Source: Capitulum mitella (Eukaryota; Arthropoda; Thecostraca; Pollicipedomorpha; Pollicipedidae). Taken from it: 64,000 nt of DNA. The stretch covers positions 10,932,802 through 10,996,801 of the forward strand of contig CP099839.1 of NCBI GenBank assembly GCA_030062745.1, in the 5' to 3' direction. The translations under genes and the position numbers were made by a program. Below are positions 25,374 to 37,300 of the stretch, in pieces; position 1 is the first letter of the stretch; each line of letters opens with the position of its first letter. The notes under the pieces are model-generated. The model saw only the letters and a list, made by a program, of their open reading frames with translations, was not told the DNA's origin and did no database searches.

Positions 25374-26101
25374 AATACACTATATTTGTCCTTGGAGCCC
25401 GGCTGATAAACGGTAGATAAGGCTTTTTACGACTGTCGAACAACGGATAATCTGTCACAGGGTAACGAATTGTCAAGAAAGATTTTTGTGTCAATATCGG
25501 TAATACTTCGCATGAAAGTCGCTTTTCATTAGCAGAGATCCCTTAATCATTTTGCAATGAGCCTCCGGCAAGAGCGACGTCACGATCAAAACTTGCAGAG
25601 ACCCAGGCTCTTTCAAGCATTATTTCCCATGCAGCGTCCGAAGGTGGATGTCCTTTGTCGGCAGAAACGGGCGGAACTGCTCTCGTTGTCCCTCTCTTGT
25701 AACGTTTGGTGCCATGGACCATAACTTACAGTTCGGTGATGCACTCTGATATGGCGCATATAGCAAGTCCAGCTACCACTTACAAGCAAGATGAATAAAT
25801 TTCTTAAGGAAAAGGCTAAATCCATTGTAAAGAATTGAGGAGGAAGAAGAACAAATCGTTGCCTCGACCGATAAGTGCGGTAAATGGGGATGGGAACAAA
25901 GCCCACAGACGCCAGCTGAGCTCGTTGTGTCATCGCTGCATCAGTACAAAATCTTGTTAGAGGCTAACGGCAGGTAGTGAAACAATTCTGATCGGGGTTC
26001 TGAAGATCATCTGATACCTACTGTCGTCGGGCATTTTTTTTTGCAAATGTGATAAAGCAGCAAATGTCTGAAGGAGCAAACGCTTGTTTTGCAACAGCTC
26101 G

Positions 26102-26290
26102 CGGACCTCCCAGCTATCAAATTTTGTTTTCAAAAGACGTCGGATGTTCGGGGTAAGAACGAGCTTGACTATAACCCATAAACGGTTATACAAATATGTA
26201 GCCTCCCGGATCTCCCAACCGTCAAATTTTCTTTTCAGAAGACGTCGGATGTTCGGGGTAAGAACGAGCTTGACTATAACCCATAAACGG

Positions 26291-26332
<42 letters not shown>

Positions 26333-26360
26333 CCGTTTATGGGTTATAGTCAAGCTCGTT
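26102..26360. repeat. Direct duplication plus inverted repeat around an (AT)19 loop
   Basis: An 89-bp unit occurs at 26102-26190 and again at 26208-26296 (CTCCCA, TCAAATTTT, GACGTCGGATGTTCGGGGTA shared). The last 30 bp of the second unit (26263-26292) are repeated as an exact reverse complement at 26331-26360 across an AT dinucleotide loop. This can form a long hairpin or cruciform. Confidence 0.9.
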
Positions 26361-26381
26361 ATATATATATGTATATATATA

Positions 26382-26398
26382 GAGAGAGAGAGCGAGAG

Positions 26399-26432
<34 letters not shown>
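26382..26432. repeat. (AG)n microsatellite
   Basis: AG run with interruptions, right of the hairpin structure. Confidence 0.93.
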
Positions 26433-26434
<2 letters not shown>

Positions 26435-26499
26435 AGGCTTTTGTGTCTTTACATAGAGACAGCAGGTGACACGACTCATGCAACAGCACGCCCCTCCCT

Positions 26500-27060
26500 C
26501 CTGCTGTCCCGACTCTTGCCTGCAGGACACGGGACGGAGCACCGGCTCGCCGTGCGGCCTGGACTGGTCGCCTGTCGGGGCGGCCGGGACGCCGCCGCCC
26601 GCCCCCGGCCCAGTCCCGGGCAGCCGCCGGCCGGCTCGCGTGACCCGCAGCCGGCCGATGCGAGCCGAGATCAGCGCGCCGCCACGGTCATCGCGTGCGC
26701 GCCGGCCGGCCGAGATCGCATCCGGCCGCCGCAGCGCCGCCGCCGCCAATTAAGGCCGCCGCACAGGCGCGGCATTGTCGGCGCGCCGGCGCCGCGGCGG
26801 CGATAGCGGCGCGGGTTTGTCGTCGGCGCGCCGCTCGCCGCCGCCGGCTTTGTCCGTCGGCGTCGATGGCCGACGACGATAGAGCAGGCGGCGAAAGGGG
26901 CGTAGCGGGTCGCGCGACGAGCCCGCTGATGGTGCGCCGATATTTGACGCGGCGAGACGAGTGTGGCGCACCCTCGACGCGACCGATTCACGGGATGACG
27001 TCGTTGGGGGTGTGTGGGCGAGCGCGAGGTCGGACACGCTATGTTGTTGTATGGGCGGGA
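26500..27060. other. CpG-rich block
   Basis: CpG-dense, rich in GCCGCC/GGCGGC. Includes CCAATTAAGGCCG (about 26748). Long frames on both strands are compositional. Confidence 0.4.
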
Positions 27061-27906
27061 GACTGAAGCGGTGTTATCTGGAAGCGGTTCCGGTGACAAT
27101 CCCCCTACAAAGTCAGGTTTATTCTCAGACAAACATTCTCGGTACATGATGCAGTATGTTTAAGAAGAATTGAAATTTCTCAAGCTGACATCATAGTACT
27201 CAGATGATCGCATAAGACTTACGACTCAGGAAAGCCTTTGATCGCCACTGCAGTCCGCCCACCTCGAGCCTAGACGCAAGCCTGTGTGGATTTTTCTGGC
27301 GCAATGACGTATGTACCATGACTCTATTGCTCATTCTTCCCATTTATATGATAACGTTCTGGTAAAGACAAATTTACTTGGAAGGGTTTAAATCCCAATT
27401 ACTTGTCCATTTTAATGAAGGCTGGAGTACATTTGAAATGAGATACGTATTGTTCACGTATTTCTGTGGGGTCAAGTACACACAACACACTTGTGCAGTT
27501 TCAGGAAACACTTTGGAATAACAGAAGAACTAATGTTGAATAGTATGAATTGTTCAAAATCAAGTTGGGGCTTTCCCAGGCGAATTGCATAAGAAGTGAA
27601 CAATCTGTTATCTTACTTGTTTGGTGCAGTTATTTTTGACTCGATTAATGATATCGCCACGAATGCATTACTCTGAATGGAGCAGTACCTTGGATGTCCT
27701 CTTGATAGCTGGACCGGTCTTTTTCCCTATGCCATTTAGCTGTCATGCTGCGTATCAGTATCTAGTCAAAACGTACAACAAACATGTTAGATGACTGAAG
27801 ATGCCTGCGACTAGTTTTTCCTGTTGACTAATCAAATTGGAGTTCCATGAGGTTTTCAGGCACGTGGACAAATGCAAATGTATCTCAGTTACATGATCAT
27901 AACGAC

Positions 27907-27921
27907 TTCTCTCTCCCTCCA

Positions 27922-27961
<40 letters not shown>
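27907..27961. repeat. (CT)n microsatellite
   Basis: CT run with two interruptions at its left end. Confidence 0.95.
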
Positions 27962-27963
<2 letters not shown>

Positions 27964-28429
27964 CGAAGCCTTCTGCAAATGGCTCACTCATCTCCTGTGT
28001 TTGAGTGCCTAAAGCTGACCTGAACATGGCACAGCCTTTAAAAGAATGGAACTCAGCAAGGACGTATGGACATTTTGAGCTCGGGTCTGGTAGTTCTGAA
28101 ATGTTCAGAAGCTACTGCTTCCTCCATCCATCTTCTGAAGCAGACGGCAGCCATGTTGACATCACTAAATCGTGGCTGGGGACGACTCCGACAAGACTAT
28201 CATGTATGCGTCAGGTCGATGGGTCTGAGTTTGCCCGAAACTGTCATCTCTCCCCAGGTGGAGATCCGTTATTTCATTTACGATCGCGATTGCTACTGGG
28301 CAGTTGTACGGACCCAAAAATATACGACCTTCTGTTCGCTGACTCGGCTTCTGTTGGACGTTTTGGAAATGAAGACACGCTCTTTGAACTGACTTGCAAC
28401 GCCGTTAGTCGGTTTACGCAATTCAAGGG

Positions 28430-28770
28430 TCGTTTCAGCAGCCTCGCAGTGGCCGTGCGCTTGCCCTGCGGCAGCGGCGGCCGCGCCTGCGTGCGACGCC
28501 GTCTGTGGCGTTCCGGCTCGCGCCGCCCGGCCCACGGGCCAGCTATGCCGACTATGCGGCCGGCGGCGCCTCGGCCGGCGATTACAACAAAGCGGCCCGC
28601 ACCAAATCCGCTTTGAGATCGTCTGGCCGAGATAGACGCGAAATACAGTAGCTCCGACGGAGGCGGATAGCGTCAGAGGGGCTGAGCGCCGCCAAAGCCG
28701 GCGGCGGCTCCACCCGAATCCGACATCGCTGCACGCTCTGTTCGGGCGCAGGGCGCGGCCCCAGCCGTCC
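28430..28770. other. CpG-rich block continuing into minisatellite
   Basis: CpG-dense. The 203-codon + frame from 28005 ends here but shows no family similarity. Confidence 0.4.
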
Positions 28771-28771
28771 C

Positions 28772-29022
28772 GCACCGGACACTGATGATCTTCGCTGCCG
28801 CGCCGGACACTGAAGGTCCCCGCTGCCCGCGCCTGGCTCTGACAGTCCCCGCTGCCCGTGGCGGGCTCTGAGGGTCTCCGCTGCCTGCGCCGAACTCTGC
28901 AGGTCTCCCCTGCCCGCCCCAGGCTCTGAGGGTCTTGGCTGCCCGCCCCGGGCTCTGAGGATCTCCGCTGCCCGTCCCGGGCTCTGAGAGTCTCAGCTGC
29001 CCGTGCCGAGCTCTAGGGGGTC
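28772..29022. repeat. GC-rich minisatellite, about 29-bp period
   Basis: Eight to nine units of GGGCTCTGAGGGTCTCCGCT followed by GCCCGCCCC. It abuts a 99-bp tandem duplication on its right. Confidence 0.88.
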
Positions 29023-29031
29023 TCCGCTGCT

Positions 29032-29222
29032 TGCGAAGGGCCCCGGCCGGTGTCTCGAGCTCCACTGAGCCGTTGCCGCCGCTGAGAAGGCTGACAGAGT
29101 TGAGTGGGGGCACAGCTTCCACTGAAGGCCTGCGAAGGGCCCCGGCCGGTGTATCGAACTTCACCGAGCCGCTGCCGCCGCTGACAGGGCTGACAGAGTT
29201 GAGTGGGGGCTCTACTGAAGAT
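29032..29222. repeat. 99-bp tandem duplication (two copies)
   Basis: TGCGAAGGGCCCCGGCCGGT starts at 29032 and again at 29131; both copies continue through TTGAGTGGGGGC. The period is 33 codons, so frames stay open on both strands, but the peptide matches nothing I recognise. Confidence 0.85.
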
Positions 29223-30259
29223 CTCACGGACCGCGGCATCCCTGGCAGACAGATCAGGATCTGCTCGTTACACTTTTGGCGTCATGGACTACTCAGTAGG
29301 CGATTCCACCGCCGGCCTCCGTAATCCGCGCCGTTCCCGGCTGAGGATAATCCTCGGCTGCAGGCAAAGCGGCTTGTCTAATCGGATTTTAATATAGCCC
29401 AAATCGCTGACTGCACAACCGCTACACAGGAGCGGTAGAAACGAGAACGGTGAACCGTCACCGTCACGACACCTCATCCCTAGCGGCAAACGCCGCACGC
29501 GAACAACAGCGTGGAACAAACTGTCTTGACAAGCAGATGTCCTCTCCAAGTGCTAGCAATTCCAGTTGCAATGGCTGGACCCAGTTAAGAGGCTTTAAGA
29601 TTCCTTGCTTGTGAGGCTCCTGGATTCAACCAAATCCATGAACTTAAAAACCCAAACCACAGTTACTTAGCATCCGTGCAAGGAATGCGCCATGCATAAG
29701 AAGTGGTATTTTTGCAGCCTTAGACCACCAGGAATGGGGATACCGTAATCAGCACGGCACGTGGGGAAGACCAGAGGTCAGGGGCATTCTAATTTCTCCA
29801 GGGCACTCCATGGACGTGAAGCTCGTAGACCACCGGGAACGCAAACTAGGGGTGTCAAATGCGACAAATCCAAAAACGCTTCGTGTTGCAGAACAGTTGT
29901 AAAGTCCTGCTGTTGATGTGACCAGAGGACTTTCTTCCAGCATGAATGTTTGATTAAGTTTAACGCAATAATGGCGTTTATTAATGATGTTTATTAATTG
30001 TGCTCATAGCGCAGGACGACTGATACTGCTGGAGACAGGAACATGTATGCATAATATTTTTTATGGACTTATAGGCCCGAGATGAAGCAACGGAATGCAA
30101 AACAAGGCCCTATTATCTGCCTTGTCAGACACCAGTGGTAAAGAAGGAGTGGTATTAGGGTCTAGCAGAAATGTGAAGCGCTTCTGCGCCCCTCCGTTAA
30201 AGTTGTTTTTACTTTTTCGCCCTTCTTTTGTTTGCGCACGTCCTCTCGAGTGGACCCTG

Positions 30260-30660
30260 CCACCACGGTCGCAAATATTTTCATTGGGAAGCTCGTCCGA
30301 CTAATAACCCCACTTAGGGAGTGCCTTAAACCCGCGCCAGTCCATCGGCTGACGTTTTATTTGCCGGCTCGGCAGGAATTTCTCCCGGTCATTTTCCCAG
30401 GTGTTATCGGCGAGGATGCACGCTTTTATCGTAATGGCGCGATGGCGGCGATAGCGTCCATCAGTGGCCGGCTTGTGACGCGCTCGGCCTCGCCCCCCGC
30501 CACCGGCACGGCGCCGCTCAGCTGGCCCTCCAACTGGCCGGCCGCCAGCAGCCCTGTCGACGGCCGGCGCCGCTCCGGAGTCTCCACTTCGCGGCAGATG
30601 GCCGCCGTCTGCAGCTGGGACTCTGGCAGGAATGAGAGTGCACGGCGGAGCAGTTAAAAG
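30260..30660. other. CpG-rich block with TTATC/GATA motifs
   Basis: GTTATCGGC (about 30406), TTTTATCGTAATGG (about 30424) and GGCGATAGCG (about 30447) lie close together. Candidate regulatory DNA. Confidence 0.4.
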
Positions 30661-30853
30661 ACGAGGAGGAAGCAGTGTGGGCGACGTCCCATACCTGTTT
30701 CAGATTTCATCAGTTTATCTGGGGAGAATGCATAGTATACTAACGCCCTCCTCCCACGTTTTCGATGGTTTCCATAGTCTTCAACAGTGAGAAGCCACGC
30801 TACCACTGCATCATCACGATCACCCTGTCGGTTCGTTCTCGCTGGGCGTCAGA

Positions 30854-31113
30854 CAGGCACGTAGCCAGGATTTTCCTCAGGGGAAGGAGGCCAAATGCCA
30901 AATTTTTCATATGACACTGACATATGGCAAAATTTGTAGGAAAAAGTAGCAATTTTATGCAAATTACCTCGTGTTTAATGCACAGCAAAGCATATAATGT
31001 TTGCTTTTGCAACATATATATGATCACTATCACGTGTTCTTCCGAAGTCGCTATATATCTAGTGCTTGACTCAGGGGGGATGACCCTCATGGCCCCCCTT
31101 GGCTACGTCGCCG
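30854..31113. mobile_element. hAT-like miniature element, second subfamily, 260 bp, perfect target duplication
   Basis: Left end CAGGCACGTAGCCAGGATTT; the right end read in reverse is CGGCGACGTAGCCAAGGGG. The 8-bp duplication GCGTCAGA is identical at 30846-30853 and 31114-31121. The interior is AT-rich and unrelated to the 170-bp copies, so it is a different nonautonomous element mobilised through a similar terminus. No coding capacity. Confidence 0.88.
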
Positions 31114-32161
31114 GCGTCAGATCACTCTGGACAGCCTCCGACTCGTCCTGAGATGCCGTCTGGTGTGGGCGTCAGCAGTCCGTGGTGACGTTCCCGGAAC
31201 AGTCGTCACGTCGCCAGCGTGCGACGTGACGACATGTCCCTTCCATGTCATGTTCCTTGTCATGTCATGTCCCTTCCGACAGCCGCCAGGACACAGATTA
31301 TCCTCCGGCTGTCCCGGCTGACTGTCGATTCAGGTGACCGGCAGGCGGTCACAGCTGACCGAAAGGCTGTTCCAGGTGACCGACAAATTCTGAGTGATCG
31401 ACAAGTTCAAATGGCCAACAAGTGGTTTCCGAGTCGTGACCGACAAGCGACCGCCATATGGCCCCGAGTGACGTCACTTGTCCTATCTGGCGTGATTTTC
31501 CGGACTGTTATTGACTGGTGTTAGTGCGCACACTGGATCACTTTCCCGCACGCAATGTGGCATCGCAACAACGCGTGATCAGCTGGCATGAAGATTTTCT
31601 ATTGCCATGTATTTAGGCTGGTATCTAGACTTTTCTAATGAACGAGCGGTCGCATGATGCTTGTAGTGTACGCCGTACGATGCACGGAAATATTTCCCCG
31701 GATGTTGGAGTCGTCGCCGATAAGCAGGAAGAGCATAGCCGGTGCATGCAAAGTAATGCCAGTTCATTGGAAAACTTATGAAAGACTGCAATCACGAATT
31801 CCTATCCAATGACCACCCGTGATCCAGCACAGACGTTTGCATTTGACGCCATCTTTGAAAATCGGGTCTTTCTATAGGTTGCGTGCGTTGACGTGCAGCC
31901 TGGCATTTATCAAAACGTTTGCTTTAAAGGGGGATTTTCGCCGCAACTCAAAATGTGTTAAAACAGAATCGCGTTCATCTATTTAAGTAATCGCCCACAT
32001 ATGCAGAGGCTATGTTGTACGTATTCCACAGTTGCTGTATTTTAAAGTCCAGTTTTATATTTATTTTTACTATTAACTGCCATTGGAAGATAGTATAGAA
32101 AACACGCGCCAACTGGTTCTGATGCTGAATGATAGGCATTGTGGTCGATAGACAAGAGCAG

Positions 32162-32665
32162 CAGTAGTGAAGCCAGGGATTTTTTTCGGGGGTCTTAACG
32201 GATGAGGGGACCCTCAGCGCTGAGGGGGTCCCTTGAACACTACGGAGGGCCCCATGGCCAGGGGTGTCATTTTGTACAAATGATTTGGGGAGGGCTAGAT
32301 CAAAGGGACCTCACAGCCTAACCTGCTCCAAAATGTGAGTTTCTCAACTTCTCAACGGATTTATGGTACCTTGCTTTGGCTAACCGACACAGTCCCGTGG
32401 CTGTCGGCTCCTTTGCAGAGGAGCATCCTTTCCGGTATTCGCCTTTTGGTAGGTGCATGCCGGGGTACTCACTTACCTTTCCTGGTCAGGGGGTATCCCT
32501 CTGTCTGCCAAAGGGGTCTTTGCCTGGGGTCTGGGGGCCCTTTGCAGAAGAGTGGGTTTGCCTTTCCCGGTCAGAAGGCCCCGTTAGGCCAATGCCAGGA
32601 GGCCCCTTCATGGGTCAAATAATCGAGGGTCCCAGGGCCCCTAGGACCCCCTGGCTGCGTTACTG
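32162..32665. mobile_element. hAT-like nonautonomous element, third subfamily, 504 bp, perfect target duplication
   Basis: Left end CAGTAGTGAAGCCAGGG; the right end in reverse is CAGTAACGCAGCCAGGG. The 8-bp duplication AAGAGCAG is identical on both sides (32154-32161 and 32666-32673). The interior has GC-rich imperfect internal repeats (for example CTTTGCAGAGGAG / CTTTGCAGAAGAG, and paired GGCCC tracts). No open frame with similarity to a transposase. Confidence 0.88.
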
Positions 32666-32759
32666 AAGAGCAGAGTTTAGAAGTCTTCGTTCCTCCATGC
32701 TTAATTCAGTTTTCGTCCACAAATTAGTGGGTCAGACTTTGAGGCCCTCACCTGGCTTC

Positions 32760-34335
32760 AGAAATCCTGGACACGTTCCGACAAGGAGTGCAGTCATGGT
32801 TTTTGTGGTGGGGGAGTAGGGGAAGCTGCTCAATTTGCGCTACCTTTTCGAAAAAGGGCACTGTAACCACGATATGGCAAAAGTTGCCTTACTCCTTTCC
32901 CAAAGATCTTCCCTGGTCCTATGACCACCAGAATATTTGGCGTTTCAATACTTCAGTTTTTATTTTCTATTTTTTACGCAAGTTCTAGTAAGACGCTGGA
33001 AAGTGTGCAATAAGGGCAACCTTGCCATATTTGCGCCTCATGATGTGTCGAATGGCGCCACCATGGAGATCATGCAGCGTTTTAGAAATTGTTGCGGCAG
33101 CAAAGGGGATGATAAATCACTATCTGGAGTATTATGAAGAACTCCACTTATTATTCTGTCTGCCAGTGCTTTTCAACAGGCGGGGAGTGTTCGGGCCCCA
33201 ACAGGATGGTGGGCAGACCCCGTGGAAGTGGCTGCAAAGGCGCATCCAACGGGCCTGGGATCCATACCTCTCCTGTGATCCAAAAAGGACGCTTCGCTCT
33301 TGAGCCCGAAATAGAGCAGTTCTGCACTTCCTAAACGCCGAAGTAAGTTGGCCGACATTGTAATAGTTCTGAGGTTTGGGAAGGGTGCACTCTTTACCTT
33401 CATAGTTTATCTTAGCCTGTCAATTAAGGGGGAAATTCCTGCAGTGGCAACTAAATTTTTCAAGGGGAAGTGGACAGCGAGGTCACCTCTTGCAGTCATT
33501 GTGGTCAGCCGTGAGCCACCCTTTCTAAATGAATTGGCCACAATCTGGAAAATGTTTACCCGCAAGATTGGTAGGAGGCTCTCCTTCTAAGGGTGTCGCC
33601 AGGACTCTCGGCCTGGGGGCTGGCAAGACTTGGGAACGTTGATTACTTGGTGAATGGGGCAAAGTGATATTTTACATTAATTTCCGCGGCCCTCGCGGAC
33701 GGCGTGGGGCTGAACGGGCTTCGTGGGAAGGAGGGGTTGATTTCTCCAAACGCGTCGCCAGAGGCGTCGCCAGAGGCTCCCAAGGGGACTCTGGCGTCGC
33801 TTCTGCCTCACTCCCAAGGTGCCCCCCCCCCTGATTCCGAAATCCCCCATGATTCTCACATACGAAACGCCGGAACAACCAAAAGCACACCGTTACCCAG
33901 TCTTGCCTTGATTGAGCTGCTGGCGCAATAAGACTTAACAAATGGTGGCGCAAAAAGGGCAATGGCTCTACCATGAAAAAACTACCCGCGAAAAAAACGC
34001 GCTCACGTTTCACATCTCTTCTAGTCAAACGGAAAACTTCATTCCACAGCGGAGGCACTGTATAGGATCGGTTTGCTTAACAGTACTGGTAACACAGTTT
34101 TACACGGGCAACACAAGCCAGAATGCTATTTTAAACTTGCACTGGAGTTTCACGGACCCACCACACGTTTGTACCGCTGTCAGAGAGGAAGAGGAAAGGA
34201 TCAGAGATGCAGACTGCCATCTCTCTCAGGAAACATCCTTTATCTGGCAGTGAGCTATCTCATTTAGGATATAATGGGGGAGGGGTGCAATCAGGTAAGG
34301 TGGCGTTCATTGGGCAGTTTCCCCTAAAGGCTAAA
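32760..34335. repeat. Dispersed long repeat of unknown type, copy 1
   Basis: Homologous in the same orientation to 51540-53170 over about 1.5 kb. Shared landmarks include GGCTCAATTTGCG/GCTGCTCAATTTGCGC, GCCATATTTGCGCC, CAACAGGCGGGGAG, GGGTGTCGCCAGGA, GGCCTGGGGGCT, GCAATAAG.C, CAATGGCTCTACCA, ACACAAGCCAGAA and TTCACGGACCCAC. Stops interrupt all frames. The minus-strand frame 33672-34058 is the longest and shares only short patches with copy 2. No terminal repeats found; identity unknown. The most likely explanations are a decayed transposon or an old segmental duplication. Confidence 0.7.
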
Positions 34336-37300
34336 ATAAAAAAGCTTAATGGCAATCTTACCATTTCATTGCATATATGGGGAAATTGATCTCAGCAGAC
34401 AGCACGCCTGGATGTTGTGAGAATAAAGTGCATACCTTTTTAACTTTAAATATGTCTGTCTTTTAAACAAAATCCTTTGTGATCCTGGCCATTATTTAAG
34501 CCTCTGAGTATAAGGGGTTAGCAGGTCCCTCTGAGCTCCCCCCACTAACATTTTACGACATTTTACCCCACTATTATTTACGCTATTAGCTCTAAGTTCT
34601 GGTGCGATGCCGTGCTAGTCACATAGATCTGCCCGAGCAAAATATATGTTGTCGGTGTCCTAACTCCAGACCGACTTTTCGAGACCTAAACACTTTCGAA
34701 TTCTGGTCATATATGCAGTTTTCTTGGTGGACGCATTGCATCGCAACGGATGTCCCCAGCCGTACAGACAGCAGGCTGGGCCGGCAGGCGTGGAGAAGGG
34801 AACAGGCTTGGCGGGACTCATCCTCCAGTTGTAGACTAAGAAATACCTGCAATGGGAAAGAGGCCCTTAGTTTTTATTGAGATCCGGGCTGCTAAGTTTT
34901 CGGTGTCCCCACTCTACAGTTTTTTCCCTTTCCATAATTTCAAAGTTGTGCCTTTTTAAACGATTTTTTGCTGGCGATGTGTTTTAGCAGTAGATTGTTC
35001 ACGCCATCTGCCAGTAGTTTTCAGCAAAGCATGTACTGTTGTGAAAATTTCAGTTATCTAGCTTCCAGTGGATCAGCACACCCATTAGCCGACACCGTGT
35101 AGCTGACTGACAGAAAAATATGTTTGCGTCACTGCCACTGTCAATCCAAGACAACATTTTTTGCCATCGACAGAGTCACGGAATCAAATTCGAGCTGCTG
35201 CAAAGTTAGCCAGTTTGGGGTGACAAGATTTAGAGCATGTACGCAGTCGGTCACCTAACACCTACCCGGAGACCGATTTTTCCTACGGCGTTTCCAGTTG
35301 TCTATCGCAAGTGAAAACCTGCAAAAAACAGCCGGGACGTTAATCCCATTTGACGTGGACACTGCGGCCTGAAGCAGTTGCCGTGTCACGCGAGCTGCCA
35401 TGTTGCTCGACGGAAGCTCCCAGTGGAGTATGACACGCGCCCCGGTCTGGAACGCACACGTCTGCAAACACCGAAATCGACCGGCAGCCCTGCGATACAG
35501 CGCTGCAGACCGCGACCGGCTTCCTCAGGGGACTGGGCGGTTAAAAAGAAAACAGCTTTATGCGAACGTGCCTTATTTCTACGTTGGATATGCGGCATTT
35601 TTATGCGACCCTAGTAAACGGCCACCAACTCTTCCGTTTTCCGTCTCAAAGCGACAGCAACATACTGGCGACTGTGATGCGTTCACTGAATCCAAGTAGG
35701 CCACCTTGTTCACCGTTATCTCCCAGGAACACATTCATCGGTGAATGTACCTCAGAGTCTGCCGCCTTCATCGGCCATACCAGTTATGGCCTCTCCAGCT
35801 GCGTCCACGTCCGAAATAAGCACCTCTGACGCGGATCTCTTCGTCCGGAGCAACCAGGCCCGTATTTTGTCGTCATGACATAAATTTGACGCCCTTTTTT
35901 AAAAACTGTTTCGTTTTGGTATTATCAGGCCATTCTAAACTCTCGCCTGTATAGGGGGCTTGATGCAATCCCCCCTGAGGTTTTCCAAGAACAACTTCGG
36001 AACGGTTTGCTTAATCCATCTAAAAGTTGGCTTAGCTCCTGGGGCATTCTTTCCGCATCTTACGGTGGAAAATTTTTCTCTTACGTTGCCATAGTAACGA
36101 GCTATGACGCCATAGCGGGAGCCAGCTCAGCTGTTTTCGCGCGCCGACGGGACCGGTGTACAGCGGTCTCAGTTTTGTCTCACTGTAAGACGGTTAGAGT
36201 ACACAAATAAGACGAAATATATAGCAATTGACTCCAAATTACATGTTCTGTAAGGCTATACGTAGATGTAATAGACTTATGCCAACTGCCGGGATTATCG
36301 AGGGTGTAAACTGAAAGGGTGCGGCGGGGAACACGTTATTTTTTATTTTTGGGAATGCGATCGGAAATAAGTACATCACAGAAACCTATAAATAAACCTA
36401 TATATTGTTTGAGGTGCAAGAAATCGAATAATATAAATTTAGTGCAATTCATCTTTTATTTCATCAAAAGATGACGTAGAGCAGCGAAAGCCTGACTTGT
36501 TCCGACGGGCGGAGCGGCGTCGGCCGCGGACTGATGAGTCTGCAATACCACGGCATGCCTAAAATTGGATTTCGTATTGGATCTCAACTCTGAAAACGCT
36601 TTTAAGGCATCTAAGTTACGATTTTTAGCTAGTCCGAGGTCATTCTAGGTCACTGGCCTTCGACAGCCTTGGATGACCTAAGACGACCTGTATATGTTAT
36701 TCGACAATAGTGTTTGGTAATTGAGGTGCTACATTTTACTTGAGCATCTACTATTATCTACAAAAATGCTTCTGCAGCTCCATGGACGTATTTAAGCGGA
36801 CGTCCCCGAATGGGAAGGATTAACCTAGCATGACCTGGATCAGAATCCATGGGTAAAATACAATCATGTGGAGCGCAGATAAACTTCATAAATGATTGAT
36901 GAACACTATGTTCTCTGTTTTGTTTCGTTTCGTCATCATTTATTATTTGGCGTTCATTTGCGTTTAGACTGAAAAAATACCGCTTTCCGCCAAATCTTGA
37001 TCTTTGACCCGACGTGGAAGGTCATCTGCTAACCCGAGACCTTAAAAAGAGATACCAGTCGCGAGATCTCGTCACGTGCAACACGTCGTTTTTCCGCAAC
37101 GCTCTAGGACACACGGTGTGGAAATAGCCGGGGGGGAGGGGTCCTACCAACCCCTCTATGCGTTCGCGTTATGCAGAAGGCCCTATACGGGCGAGGGTTG
37201 AAGAGTTAACACGGTAACACGCGTTTTAAAGTGAGATAGGAAAGTTGTAGGCAAGTCTTAGAAACCGGTCTCTGATATACATTACGTCTTAAAACTCTAC

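Larger units (their letters stand above)
29225..32153. other. No gene recognised outside the listed CpG block and 260-bp element
   Basis: At 31220-31270 short CATGTCCCTTCC-type repeats occur, and at 31325-31450 loose GGTGACCGACAA-type repeats of about 27 bp. Otherwise nothing. Confidence 0.5.

Noticed and set aside
28005-28616. 203-codon + frame
   Set aside because: No recognisable motif, no conserved splice context, and the last third lies in a CpG block where stops are rare. Kept only as a note.
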